Assembly: GCA_035285595.1 (NCBI GenBank)
Contig: JAYKGV010000017.1
Span: 1-37,915, forward strand
DNA from: VGJW01 sp035285595
GTDB lineage: Bacteria > Cyanobacteriota > Sericytochromatia > S15B-MN24 > VGJW01
Direction of reading: 5' to 3'
DNA: 37,915 nt
The number at the start of each line of letters is the position of its first letter. The stretch's first letter is position 1. The notes under the pieces were generated by a model. The model searched no databases, was not told the DNA's origin, and worked only from the letters and a program-made list of their open reading frames with translations. Made by a program: the position numbers and the translations under genes. Shown in pieces: positions 1-7,873 of this stretch.

Positions 1-38
1 CCACAATCCTCTGCCTTAACCACTTGGCTACACCCGCC
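1..38 (-). tRNA. tRNA-His (GTG), partial at window edge
   Basis: This is the 5' half of a tRNA on the minus strand; the 3' half lies outside the window. Reading down from 38, an extra G (the G-1 typical of bacterial tRNA-His) is followed by a 7-base acceptor strand GCGGGTG, TA, and a D arm GCC/GGC with an AGTGGTTAA-type loop. An anticodon stem then leads into a TTGTGG loop, with the GTG anticodon at positions 4-2. The D loop and the G after the anticodon resemble Bacillus-type tRNA-His. Identity rests on the anticodon and G-1; the T arm cannot be seen. Confidence 0.85.
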
Positions 39-66
39 ATGGGTGTGTCGTACACGTTCGCCGCGA

Positions 67-142
67 TGGCGCGCCCGGCTGGATTCGAACCAGCGGCCAG
101 CCGCTTAGAAGGCGGCTGCTCTATCCCCTGAGCTACGGGCGC
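67..142 (-). tRNA. tRNA-Arg (TCT) with encoded CCA
   Basis: A complete cloverleaf is readable on the minus strand. It has the acceptor stem GCGCCCG/CGGGCGC, a D arm GCTC/GAGC, an anticodon stem GCCGC/GCGGC with loop CTTCTAA (anticodon TCT at 109-107, reading AGA), and a T arm GCTGG/CCAGC with loop TTCGAAT. The discriminator G is at 70 and CCA is encoded at 69-67. It lies 28 bases upstream of the tRNA-His gene on the same strand, so the two may be co-transcribed. Confidence 0.96.
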
Positions 143-331
143 TCGTAGCACAACAGCGTCACTATACCACGTGGGTGGCATGTTGGGGAGAGAGGTTGTC
201 AATCTCCTGTCAAGGGCCTGCTTGACGGTTCTCCGGGGTCTGGCAGATAATGGAAGCTGTGGGTCGTCCCTTGAGACCTTTTACCTGATCAAGGACTTCA
301 CAGTCCGTTTTCGGGACACCCCATCCCTACG

Positions 332-367
332 CGAAGTCCCCGGAAGATTGTCTTCTAGGGGACTTCG
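332..367. terminator. strong stem-loop downstream of asd
   Basis: A perfect 10-base inverted repeat, CGAAGTCCCC (332-341) and GGGGACTTCG (358-367), encloses an inner 5-base pairing GAAGA/TCTTC (343-347 and 351-355) with a 3-base loop. It starts 18 bases beyond the asd stop codon, so a 3'-end or mRNA-stabilising role for the rpsO-to-asd transcript is likely. No U-tract follows on either strand, so it is not a classical intrinsic terminator. The rest of 143-384 shows nothing I can name. Confidence 0.45.
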
Positions 368-384
368 TGTCCTGTCTCCAGTTT

Positions 385-1407
385 TCAGCGCGCCTGTCGT
401 CCGACCAGGTGTCCGTGACGGTGCAGCCAGTCAGCGATCTGAACGGCGTTCAGGGCTGCGCCTTTGCGCAGGTTGTCGCCTGTGACCCACAGGTCCAGTC
501 CATGCTGCTGGGAGGCATCGCGGCGCAGTCTGCCCACCAGAACCTCGTCCAGGCCCGCGACCTCCCGAGGAGTGGGAACGTCGGGGGCATCGACCAGTCT
601 CACTCCGGTGGCGGCGGCGAGCCGGTCGCGGGCAGCCTCGGGCGTGACCGAGCGATCGAAGGCGAGATTGACCGTCGCACTGTGCCCCACCGCCACAGGT
701 ACGCGCACGCAGGTGCAGGACACTGCCAGCTCTGGAAGATCAAGGATCTTTCGGGACTCTTCTTCCATCTTTGCTTCCTCGCTGGTTCGGCCATCCTCGA
801 GCAGACGGCCGATTCGCGGAAGGACATTGCCGGCCAAGGGCGCATGGAAGACTTCATGGTGCGGCGGCCTGTCCGCCAGATCGTCTTTCGTTTGCCGCAC
901 GAGTTCAGCTACCCCTTCCTTGCCGGCACCGGAGGCCGACTGGTAGGTACTGACACTCATGCGTCGCAGGCCACCCAGAGCCAACAGCGGGGCGACAGCC
1001 ATCAGCACGATGGCCGTGCTGCAGTTGGGATTGGCGATGATGCCTCGATGACCCACCGCGGCCTCCCCATTGATTTCGGGAATGACCAGCGGCACCTCCG
1101 GCCTCATCCTGAACCAGGCCGTGTTGTCGATGACCAAGGCACCTGCGGCCACGGCCTTCGGGGCCTCTCGGGCGCTCACGTCTTCGCCGGCGCTGGCGAG
1201 CACCAGATCGATGCCAGCGTAATCATATCCTTCGGCTCCGATCACGGGCACTCGCTCGCCCCTGAAAGTAACCGTACGGTCTCCTCCGCCGCGACCTGAA
1301 GCCAAGGCGACAAGTCGTTCTACAGGCAAGTCACCTGCCTCGAGAACCCTAAGCAGCTCCACCCCCACCATGCCTGTCGCACCCAGGATGGCGATTCGCA
1401 GGCTCAT
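385..1407 (-). CDS. asd: aspartate-semialdehyde dehydrogenase
   Basis: This enzyme reduces aspartyl-4-phosphate to aspartate semialdehyde with NADPH. That is the branch point to lysine/diaminopimelate, threonine and methionine. The 340-residue protein begins with the Rossmann motif GATGMVG. It has the catalytic cysteine in NPNCSTA (about residue 131), the DNTAWFRM segment and the C-terminal GDNLRKGAA motif. The ATG at 1407 is chosen because it overlaps the dapB stop by one base (TGATG); an in-frame ATG at 1506 would overlap dapB by about 100 bases and add an unrelated tail. It is the last gene of the rpsO-pnp-M16-dut-dapB-asd series, and dapB next door acts two steps later in the same pathway. 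Confidence 0.95.
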   Translation of the reverse strand: MSLRIAILGATGMVGVELLRVLEAGDLPVERLVALASGRGGGDRTVTFRGERVPVIGAEGYDYAGIDLVLASAGEDVSAREAPKAVAAGALVIDNTAWFRMRPEVPLVIPEINGEAAVGHRGIIANPNCSTAIVLMAVAPLLALGGLRRMSVSTYQSASGAGKEGVAELVRQTKDDLADRPPHHEVFHAPLAGNVLPRIGRLLEDGRTSEEAKMEEESRKILDLPELAVSCTCVRVPVAVGHSATVNLAFDRSVTPEAARDRLAAATGVRLVDAPDVPTPREVAGLDEVLVGRLRRDASQQHGLDLWVTGDNLRKGAALNAVQIADWLHRHGHLVGRQAR

Positions 1408-2204
1408 CAGGCGTGCTCTCCTTCCAGAAGGTGTTCGAGCCCCACGACCAGACCGGACAGTCGGCTCATGCCCCTGATGGCCAAAAGCAGGCCCGGGGCG
1501 AAGCATTCCCTACTCATGGCATCGTGGCGCAGCGTGAGCACTTCTCCTGTTCCCCCGAAGACCACTTCCTGATGAGCCAGCAAGCCCGGCAGCCGGATGG
1601 CATGGACGGGGATCCCGGATACGTTCAGGCCTCGGGAGGGAGGCAAGCTCTCCCCGCAAGGTAACGCCAGGGGGGGCGACTGGCGAGCAGATGCCACCAG
1701 CTCGGCCGTGCGCCTAGCTGTCCCCGATGGGGCATCCTTCTTGCCCGGATGATGTGCCTCCACGATCTCCACGTCCGGAAGCCAGCGCGCAGCCATGGTG
1801 GCGAAGCGCATCATCAAGACGGCACCAAGCGAAAAGTTAGGTACCACGAAAACTGTCCGACTCAGGACCCTGGCCTGCTCGGCCCAATTGGCAAGAGTAT
1901 CGGCAGACATGCCCGTCGCCCCGACGAGAGCATCGCAACCGGCGGCCAGAACCTCCGGCAGCTGTTGCGTGGCGGCCTCTCCTGTCGTCAGGTCAACCCA
2001 GAGATCGCCTGATTGAGCTCCTGCAAGGGCATCGGCCAGATGATGCACCCACGCCGTATCCGCGGGGAGGTCGGCCGGGGGAGCGTGACGGCCGAGAGCC
2101 GCGACGACATGAATGTCAGGTGCGGTCCGCAGGCTCGGCCACATGGCTTGGCCCATCCTGCCCGAAGCTCCTGCCAGGATCACGCGCCTTCTCTTGGAGG
2201 TCAC
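1407..2204 (-). CDS. dapB: 4-hydroxy-tetrahydrodipicolinate reductase
   Basis: This is the NAD(P)H-dependent reductase of the diaminopimelate/lysine pathway, acting after DapA. The N-terminal nucleotide-binding motif is GASGRMG. The family signature EAHHPGKKDAPSGTA, carrying the catalytic His-His and Lys, lies in the middle of the protein. The protein is 265 residues, normal for DapB. The GTG at 2204 forms a GTGA overlap with the dut stop; a GTG at 2231 would add nine residues with no support. The N-terminal part of the domain is somewhat divergent (WPSLRTAPDIHVVAAL). No dapA is visible in the window. Confidence 0.93.
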   Translation of the reverse strand: MTSKRRRVILAGASGRMGQAMWPSLRTAPDIHVVAALGRHAPPADLPADTAWVHHLADALAGAQSGDLWVDLTTGEAATQQLPEVLAAGCDALVGATGMSADTLANWAEQARVLSRTVFVVPNFSLGAVLMMRFATMAARWLPDVEIVEAHHPGKKDAPSGTARRTAELVASARQSPPLALPCGESLPPSRGLNVSGIPVHAIRLPGLLAHQEVVFGGTGEVLTLRHDAMSRECFAPGLLLAIRGMSRLSGLVVGLEHLLEGEHA

Positions 2205-2665
2205 GAGGGTCCCCCGCCCGTGGAGCCCCACGCCCCGTGCTGCCTGGGTGTCGCGTCGAACTCCACGGCTTCCTCGAAGTGGGGTGTCCAGCTGGGTTCG
2301 ATGGCCAGTTGGGCGATGCGGTCTCCGGGGGCAAATCGGAAAGGACGATCTCCGTGATTGAAGAGCAGCACTCCGATCTCTCCTCGGTAGCCCTGGTCGA
2401 TGAGGCCGGCTCCCACATCGATCCCGTGATCCTTGGCCAAGCCTGATCGGGGCAAGATTCGCCCCCGTGTGCCGGCAGGCAGGGCAAGCGCAAGGCCCGT
2501 CGGCACGACGGCACGTCCCCCGGGTGGAATTTCCCCTGCGGCCGCAGCGTAGAGATCTGCGGCAGCATCCCCGTCGTGCATCACCTCCGGGACACGCGCG
2601 AGCGACGTCAGCCGCTTCATCGCCACCCGAACCCTCGTGGGGACAGGCGACAGGGCATCGGTCAC
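2201..2665 (-). CDS. dut: deoxyuridine 5'-triphosphate nucleotidohydrolase
   Basis: dUTPase hydrolyses dUTP to dUMP and pyrophosphate, which keeps uracil out of DNA and supplies thymidylate synthesis. All five motifs of the trimeric family are present: AADLYA (about 36-40), PRSGLA (72-77), GLIDQGYRGE (87-96), GDRIAQL (114-120) and the flexible tail RQHGAWGSTGG (141-151). The tail has Trp where Phe is usual. The protein is 154 residues. The start is GTG, overlapping the stop of the M16 peptidase gene as GTGA. No separate ribosome-binding site is evident, so translation is probably coupled. Confidence 0.95.
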   Translation of the reverse strand: MTDALSPVPTRVRVAMKRLTSLARVPEVMHDGDAAADLYAAAAGEIPPGGRAVVPTGLALALPAGTRGRILPRSGLAKDHGIDVGAGLIDQGYRGEIGVLLFNHGDRPFRFAPGDRIAQLAIEPSWTPHFEEAVEFDATPRQHGAWGSTGGGPS

Positions 2666-3909
2666 AGCGGCTTGATCCGGCGGAGCGGCCCCACCACGGT
2701 GAAGGCGAAGCGATCTGGAGTCATCCGGGACGCGAGCTCGGAAACTTGCTCTTCCGTGACTGCGTCGATGCGCTGAAGAATCTCGTCGATGGCAATGAAT
2801 CGACCATGGAAGAGCTCATTGCGTGCCATCCGATTGGCCCGCGTTCGTGGTTGCTCGAGCGCCAACAGGAGATTTCCACGGGTCTGGCGCTTGGCACGAT
2901 CCAGTTCTTCCGGCGTCACGGGCCGCTGCAGCTCCTCAAAGGTGACGGCAAGCAGATCGTCGACCTTTTTGGCGTTCGTCCCCGCATAGACGCCAAACAT
3001 GCCCCCAAGTCGGTGGTGAGCCCCGTAGGACGAGATGGAATAGCATAGCCCACGCTTCTCACGAACTTGCTGGAACAACCGGGCGCTCATGCCCCCGCCG
3101 AGGATGGCGTCAAGCATATGGTGAACGTAGAGATCAGGATGGTCTACCGAGACCCCGTCCGTACCCAGGAGAACCTGAACCTGTTCGGTATCCCGGTACT
3201 TGACCAGCCTGCGTGTACTCGCGGTCGGTGCAGTTAGCGAATGCGGCGCACTGTGCGACGGTAGCGGGGCGAGAAGCCGTTCGAGGCGCTCAACCGTGCG
3301 GTCAACATCGATCTTTCCTGCTATCGAGATGACGAGACGGTCTCCGGCGTAGAACCTGTCACGATAGTCGAGCAGGGCTTCCCGGCTCAATCGCCGCACC
3401 GACTGGCGCGTTCCGGCGATTGGGCGACCCATCGGGTGTTCTGGCCAGAACACGGTCTGGAACAGCTCGGACGCGTATTCGTCCGGATTGTCCTCGTACA
3501 TCTTGATCTCTTCGAGGATGACCTTGCGTTCACGTTTGAGCTCTTCGGGGTCGAAGAGTGAATTGAGCAGCATGTCGGACAACACGTCCAAGGCCAGGTC
3601 CACCTGATCCTCAAGAACCCGCGCGTAATAGCAAGTCTGCTCCTTGTTGGTGAAGGCATTCAGGCTACCGCCCGTATCTTCGAGTGCTTGAGCGATCTCG
3701 AGGGCCGACCGAGTCGCCGTGCCTTTGAAGAGCATGTGCTCGATGAAGTGACTCGCCCCCTCGATTTCAGGGGTTTCATTCCGACTGCCCGTGTCAACCC
3801 AGAAGCCGATCGAGGCCGAATGGACGTGCGGGAGCTCTTCGAGGAGCACCCGCACGCCGTTCGACAGCGTGACCTTGCGAGACTGAGGAGGCGAGATCAC
3901 TTTAGCCAT
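2662..3909 (-). CDS. M16 family zinc peptidase (processing-peptidase type)
   Basis: This is a pitrilysin/insulinase-family metallopeptidase of 415 residues, the size of the short processing-peptidase-like bacterial members (MlpA/YmxG of Bacillus). The inverted zinc motif HxxEH is seen in HFIEHMLFKG near residue 60, with the further glutamate in the helix about 75 residues on. The C-terminal half holds the inactive homologous domain with the GLCYSISS segment. In Firmicutes this gene also follows pnp, so the location supports orthology. The ATG at 3909 is preferred; a TTG at 3915 overlapping the pnp stop (TTGA) would add two residues and is equally possible. The substrate is unknown. Confidence 0.9.
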   Translation of the reverse strand: MAKVISPPQSRKVTLSNGVRVLLEELPHVHSASIGFWVDTGSRNETPEIEGASHFIEHMLFKGTATRSALEIAQALEDTGGSLNAFTNKEQTCYYARVLEDQVDLALDVLSDMLLNSLFDPEELKRERKVILEEIKMYEDNPDEYASELFQTVFWPEHPMGRPIAGTRQSVRRLSREALLDYRDRFYAGDRLVISIAGKIDVDRTVERLERLLAPLPSHSAPHSLTAPTASTRRLVKYRDTEQVQVLLGTDGVSVDHPDLYVHHMLDAILGGGMSARLFQQVREKRGLCYSISSYGAHHRLGGMFGVYAGTNAKKVDDLLAVTFEELQRPVTPEELDRAKRQTRGNLLLALEQPRTRANRMARNELFHGRFIAIDEILQRIDAVTEEQVSELASRMTPDRFAFTVVGPLRRIKPL

Positions 3910-3911
3910 CG

Positions 3912-6041
3912 TCAAGTGCCGCTGACAGCCAACTCTTCCGCAAGTACCGCCTTGCGACTGAGGTTAATGCGGCCCTGTGAGTCGATCTCGATGCACTTCA
4001 CCGTGATGACATCCCCGATGTTGACTACGTCCTCGACCTTGGCGACTCGCTCCGGAGCGAGTTGGCTGATATGAACCAAGCCTTCCTTGCCAGGCAGGAT
4101 CTCGACGAAGGCCCCGAAGTTGAGGATCCGCGTGACCTTGCCGGTGTAGAGACGTCCCGCCTCGGCCTCGGCGGCGATCCCCTGCACCCAGCGCATCGCC
4201 GCATCGGCAGCCTGGGCATCGGAGGTCGTCAGGTAAACGGTGCCGTCATCCTCGACATCGATCTTGACCCCGGTCTCCTCGGTGATGCGCTTGATCATCT
4301 TGCCGCCAGGGCCGATGAGGGCGCCGATCTTTTCCGGGTTGATCTTGATCGTGATGATGCGGGGGGCATAGGGGGACAGTTCTGTCCGCGGCTTGTCGAT
4401 GGCCGCCTCCATGATGTCCAGGATCGTCAAACGAGCGATACGCGCCTGCTCCAAGGCTTGCTGCATGATCTCGAGGCTGATGCCGGCGATCTTGATATCC
4501 ATCTGCAGCGCCGTGACGCCTTCACGCGTGCCGGTCACCTTGAAGTCCATGTCCCCGAGATGATCCTCGATGCCCTGAATATCGGTCAGGACGGCGAAGC
4601 GCTCATCTTCCTTGATTAGTCCCATGGCGATGCCGGCGACGGGAGCCTTGATCGGCACGCCCGCATCCATCAGCGAGAGCGTGGAACCGCAGGTCGAAGC
4701 CATCGAAGTGGAACCGTTTGATTCGAGCACTTCCGAGACGAGGCGGATCGCATACGGGAACTCGTCGACGCCCGGAAGGACGGGAACCAGCGCGCGCTCG
4801 GCAAGTGCGCCATGTCCGATCTCCCGGCGGCCCGCTCCCCGGCTGGGCTTCACTTCGCCGACCGAAAAGCCCGGGAAGTTGTAATGGTGGAGGTAGCGCT
4901 TGGAGGTGACGGGATCGAGACCGTCGACTTTTTGCGCATCGCCCATGGAGCCCAGTGTGCAGATGTTGAGCACCTGGGTCTGGCCCCGGGTGAACAGGCC
5001 CGTACCATGCGTCCGGGGCAGCACTCCGACTTCTGAGGTGACCTTGCGGAGTTCGGTGGTCCGGCGACCATCGACACGCAAGCCCTTGTCCAGGACCAAG
5101 CTGCGCACAATGCTCGCCTCAAGCTCGTAGAGAGCCTCGCCAAGGGCCTTTGCGCGTCCGGCCGTCGCCACCTTGATCGGGTGGTCCTCCGCCATGGCGG
5201 CAAACTGCGCCTTGATGTCCGCCATCACCGCATCGGTCGCCGCATCCCTGGCTTTCTTGTCGGGATTCTGGATGGCCGCCGAGAGTTGGCCGTGGAAGCC
5301 TTTGACCCAGTCGGTCAAGGCTGTCGGCAACGCCACCAGATTCGGCTCGATCTTGACCTTCCCGATGAGTTTGGCGATTTCTTGCTGCCAGCCCACCAGC
5401 TCCTGGACGGCCTGGAAGCCGATGTCGATGGCTTCCAGCACCTGATCCTCGGGCACGATCCGAATGCCCGCCTCAACCATCATGATGGCGTCAGCAGTGC
5501 CGGCGACGACGAGGTCGAAGTCACCTTCTTCCGTCTCCTGGAACGTCGGATTCACAAGCCACTGACCCTTGACGCGACCCACCCGGACGCCACAGCAGGG
5601 CCCCTGGAATGGGATGTCGGACACGGTGAGGGCTGCAGAGGCACCCACCATGGCCAGCATGTCGGGCTCGACCTGCTGGTCGCAAGAAAGGGTGTAGACG
5701 ACGACTTGGACGTCGTTGCGGAATCCGTCGGGGAAAAGTGGGCGAATCGAGCGATCGATCAACCTGCCCGAGAGAATGGCGTGCTCGCCCGCGCGACCTT
5801 CACGACGATGGAAGCTACCGGGAATCCGCCCCACGGAGTAATGCTTCTCTTCGTAATCGACCAACAACGGGAAAAAGTCGATCCCCTCGCGAGGCGACTT
5901 GCTCATGGTTGCCGTGACCAGAACGGCGGTCTCTCCGGACTCCACGAGAACCGCAGCGTTGGCCTGTTTGGCATACTTGCCAAAAGTCATCTTGATCTCA
6001 CGGCCACCCAGAGTGTACGTGAAGGTCTTCACATCAGTCAA
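3912..6041 (-). CDS. pnp: polyribonucleotide nucleotidyltransferase
   Basis: PNPase is a phosphate-dependent 3'-to-5' exoribonuclease and part of the mRNA decay machinery. The 709-residue protein shows the first RNase PH core (FFPLLVDYEEK, GSFHRREGRAGEHAIL), a helical linker, and the second active core (RTHGTGLFTRGQTQVL and SRGAGRREIGHGALAERAL). A KH domain follows with the GxxG loop IGPGGKMI near 585, then an S1 domain (LYTGKVTRILNFGAFVEI) near 635. The start appears to be TTG at 6041, with the purine stretch AGAAAGAAG about 8-16 bases upstream; GTG at 6032 is an alternative. It lies directly downstream of rpsO, as in most bacteria. Confidence 0.96.
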   Translation of the reverse strand: MTDVKTFTYTLGGREIKMTFGKYAKQANAAVLVESGETAVLVTATMSKSPREGIDFFPLLVDYEEKHYSVGRIPGSFHRREGRAGEHAILSGRLIDRSIRPLFPDGFRNDVQVVVYTLSCDQQVEPDMLAMVGASAALTVSDIPFQGPCCGVRVGRVKGQWLVNPTFQETEEGDFDLVVAGTADAIMMVEAGIRIVPEDQVLEAIDIGFQAVQELVGWQQEIAKLIGKVKIEPNLVALPTALTDWVKGFHGQLSAAIQNPDKKARDAATDAVMADIKAQFAAMAEDHPIKVATAGRAKALGEALYELEASIVRSLVLDKGLRVDGRRTTELRKVTSEVGVLPRTHGTGLFTRGQTQVLNICTLGSMGDAQKVDGLDPVTSKRYLHHYNFPGFSVGEVKPSRGAGRREIGHGALAERALVPVLPGVDEFPYAIRLVSEVLESNGSTSMASTCGSTLSLMDAGVPIKAPVAGIAMGLIKEDERFAVLTDIQGIEDHLGDMDFKVTGTREGVTALQMDIKIAGISLEIMQQALEQARIARLTILDIMEAAIDKPRTELSPYAPRIITIKINPEKIGALIGPGGKMIKRITEETGVKIDVEDDGTVYLTTSDAQAADAAMRWVQGIAAEAEAGRLYTGKVTRILNFGAFVEILPGKEGLVHISQLAPERVAKVEDVVNIGDVITVKCIEIDSQGRINLSRKAVLAEELAVSGT

Positions 6042-6114
6042 ATCGACACTTCTTTCTTGGCACCATGCGCGGACCGCACCTTGGGGGCGTCCGCTTCACG
6101 GTCGGGGGTAGGCA

Positions 6115-6137
6115 TGCACGGCAGTTGTTGCCATGCA
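6115..6137 (-). terminator. rpsO-pnp intercistronic hairpin
   Basis: On the minus strand TGCATGGCA (6137-6129) pairs with TGCCGTGCA (6123-6115) around a 5-base loop. The stem is 9 base pairs with one G-U. A second, shorter pairing GCGGAC/GTCCGC lies at 6069-6094. No U-run follows, so this is probably a partial terminator or RNA-processing site. It occupies the place where other bacteria have such an element between rpsO and pnp. Confidence 0.4.
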
Positions 6138-6142
6138 CCGGA

Positions 6143-6412
6143 TCACTTGCGCAGGCCGAGCCTCTCGAGGATGGCGCGATAAGCATCGAGATCGGTACGC
6201 TGCAGGTAGCTCAGAAGGCCACGGCGCTGTCCCACGAGCTGCAACAGCCCGCGACGGGAGGCGAAGTCCTTCTTGTGCGTCTTCAGATGGTCCGACAGCT
6301 GGTTGATGCGCTTGGAAAGGAGCGCGATCTGGACCTGCGTCGAGCCCGTATCGGTCTCGGAGGTGCGGAAATCGCCGATTACCTGAGCCTTGGCGGCAGT
6401 GGAAAGGGGCAC
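6143..6412 (-). CDS. rpsO: 30S ribosomal protein S15
   Basis: S15 is a primary binder of 16S rRNA in the small subunit platform. The 89-residue length and the motifs FRTSETDTGSTQVQIALL, DHLKTHKKDFASRRGL and LVGQRRGLLSYL are diagnostic. The start is a GTG at 6412: a strong Shine-Dalgarno sequence, GGAGG at 6424-6420, stands 7 bases before it, and the protein then begins exactly as the family does (PLSTAAK). An in-frame ATG at 6472 would add an unrelated 20-residue tail. It heads the run rpsO-pnp-M16-dut-dapB-asd. Confidence 0.97.
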   Translation of the reverse strand: MPLSTAAKAQVIGDFRTSETDTGSTQVQIALLSKRINQLSDHLKTHKKDFASRRGLLQLVGQRRGLLSYLQRTDLDAYRAILERLGLRK

Positions 6413-6419
6413 GATGGTT

Positions 6420-6424
6420 CCTCC
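6420..6424 (-). promoter_or_regulatory. Shine-Dalgarno site fixing the rpsO GTG start
   Basis: GGAGG on the minus strand, 7 bases upstream of the GTG at 6412. It decides the S15 start in favour of GTG. Confidence 0.85.
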
Positions 6425-6427
6425 AGG

Positions 6428-6443
6428 GCCGGCACGTACCGGC
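6428..6443 (-). promoter_or_regulatory. stem-loop in rpsO leader
   Basis: GCCGG and CCGGC pair around a 6-base loop, ending 3 bases before the rpsO Shine-Dalgarno site. In other bacteria S15 represses its own translation by binding a leader structure. The position fits such a role, but I see no direct proof. Confidence 0.3.
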
Positions 6444-6530
6444 GAAAAGAACATATGAATACTGCTTTTCAATGATATCAGGAGTCGCCCCGGAAGGCGA
6501 GGGCCCGGGGTGCTGGCGTCTGACCTGCCG

Positions 6531-7214
6531 TCAGGCCCCTGGAGCGACCACCAGGCCCGGAGGGGGCTGCAGCGGGCCGGTCACCTTTCGCAGCACCGAT
6601 TGGATCTTGGTATGAAGTATGTCGACGGCCACCTCATTCATGCCGCCCTCGGGGACGACCACGTTGGCAAATCTGCGTGAGGGCTCGACGAACTGCTCTT
6701 GCATGGGACGTACCGTGGCAAGGTACTGATCGATGACCGACTGGGGCGAGCGGCCCCTTTCGGTGATGTCCCGCCTTAGCCGACGGATGAATCTCAAATC
6801 TGCGTCCGTATCGACGAAGACCTTGATGTCCAGATGGCGTCGTATCTCGGGAATGGCCAAGATCAAGATGCCCTCGACGAGAATGACTCTGCGCGGCTGC
6901 ACGATCATGGGTTCGGGCAGGCGGGCATGGCGGGCATAGTCGTACACCGGCGTCTCGGCAGCCTGCATGCGCTGCAGGACTCTCAGATGCTCGACGAAGA
7001 GCGCATTGTCGAGGGCGTCCGGGTGGTCGTAGTTGACTGCTGCCCTCTCCTCGGGGGTGAGGTGGGCATGGTCGTGGTAGTAGGCGTCATGGCAAAGGTG
7101 GGCGACATTACCCGGACCCGCCAGCTCGAGAATGTTGCGGGCGACCGTCGTCTTGCCTGAGCCAGACCCGCCAGATACGCCGATGGTCAGGGGTTTGCGT
7201 CCCGGTGGTTGCAC
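6531..7214 (-). CDS. udk: uridine kinase
   Basis: This enzyme phosphorylates uridine and cytidine to UMP and CMP in pyrimidine salvage. The P-loop GVSGGSGSGKTT is near the N terminus. It is followed by the family segments HDAYYHDHAHL and NYDHPDALDN, the Walker-B-like VILVEGILIL, and RLRRDITERGRSPQSVIDQY. The GTG at 7214 gives 227 residues and a normal N terminus. It lies 4 bases after the def stop, with GGGGGA about 10 bases upstream. A TTG at 7235 that overlaps def has no ribosome-binding site. It is in one unit with def. Confidence 0.9.
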   Translation of the reverse strand: MQPPGRKPLTIGVSGGSGSGKTTVARNILELAGPGNVAHLCHDAYYHDHAHLTPEERAAVNYDHPDALDNALFVEHLRVLQRMQAAETPVYDYARHARLPEPMIVQPRRVILVEGILILAIPEIRRHLDIKVFVDTDADLRFIRRLRRDITERGRSPQSVIDQYLATVRPMQEQFVEPSRRFANVVVPEGGMNEVAVDILHTKIQSVLRKVTGPLQPPPGLVVAPGA

Positions 7215-7218
7215 GGAT

Positions 7219-7764
7219 TCAGAGTCCCCCGGCAAGCAGCGCGGATTGCTTGACGGTCCTGAGCGTCACGAGCCGGGCCTCAAGCGCCCGTAGCTCCTCA
7301 TCCCGCAGTGGGCTGTCGGCTACATGATCCGTGAAGACCTTGCCGTCGAGATGGTCGATCTCGTGCTGGATGCAGCGCGCCAGCAGGTCGGAGGCCTCGA
7401 ATCTCAGCAGCCGGCCCTTTTCGTCTCTGCCTTCGACGACGATGTCCCTGGGACGTGTGACCTCCAGAAAGACTCCTGGAAGTGACAGGCAACCTTCTTC
7501 GTCGGTCATGGATGGTCCCGAGCGCCGCTTCAGGATTGGGTTGACAAGACAGAAGGGTTCAATGTCGTGCGAAGACATGTCGATGACGATGATTCGCTTC
7601 GAGAGTCCTACCTGCGGTGCGGCAAGGCCAATTCCCTGCTCAGCGGCACAGGTCTCGAACATGGCCTCGATCGTACGTCGGATGTCCGAAGAAATGGACT
7701 TGACGGGCTCCGCGATCTGCCGGAGGACTTCATCACCCAGGTAGGAGAGCGGCAAGGCGCCCAT
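7219..7764 (-). CDS. def: peptide deformylase
   Basis: This metalloenzyme removes the formyl group from the N terminus of new proteins. All three family motifs are present: GIGLAAPQVG, EGCLSLPG (metal-ligand Cys) and QHEIDHLDG (the two metal-ligand His and the catalytic Glu). The protein is 181 residues. The ATG at 7764 is preferred because GGAAGGGAA lies just upstream and the protein then starts with the family-typical PLSYLGDEVLR. An in-frame start at 7803 would add 13 residues. It is divergent from the zinc-module membrane protein at 7874. Confidence 0.95.
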   Translation of the reverse strand: MGALPLSYLGDEVLRQIAEPVKSISSDIRRTIEAMFETCAAEQGIGLAAPQVGLSKRIIVIDMSSHDIEPFCLVNPILKRRSGPSMTDEEGCLSLPGVFLEVTRPRDIVVEGRDEKGRLLRFEASDLLARCIQHEIDHLDGKVFTDHVADSPLRDEELRALEARLVTLRTVKQSALLAGGL

Positions 7765-7798
7765 CGGTTCCCTTCCGTGCGGCTCCGCGCACGTGTCC

Positions 7799-7804
7799 AT
7801 CATA
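7799..7804 (-). promoter_or_regulatory. possible -10 element for def-udk
   Basis: TATGAT on the minus strand, 35 bases before the def start, matches 5 of 6 consensus bases. No convincing -35 box lies 16-18 bases upstream, so this is weak. Confidence 0.3.
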
Positions 7805-7873
7805 GCTCCGAAAAGCGTGGGCGGACCAGAGGGGACGTGGACGCGAAGCCTCGTTTAGGGGTAAAAATGGCCC

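Noticed and set aside
5181..6182. A 333-codon plus-strand frame opposite pnp
   Set aside because: It is antisense to a fully recognisable PNPase and has no recognisable domain.
6473..6530. Terminator downstream of udk
   Set aside because: Only a 5-pair stem (TCGCC/GGCGA) without a U-run is visible; too weak to list.
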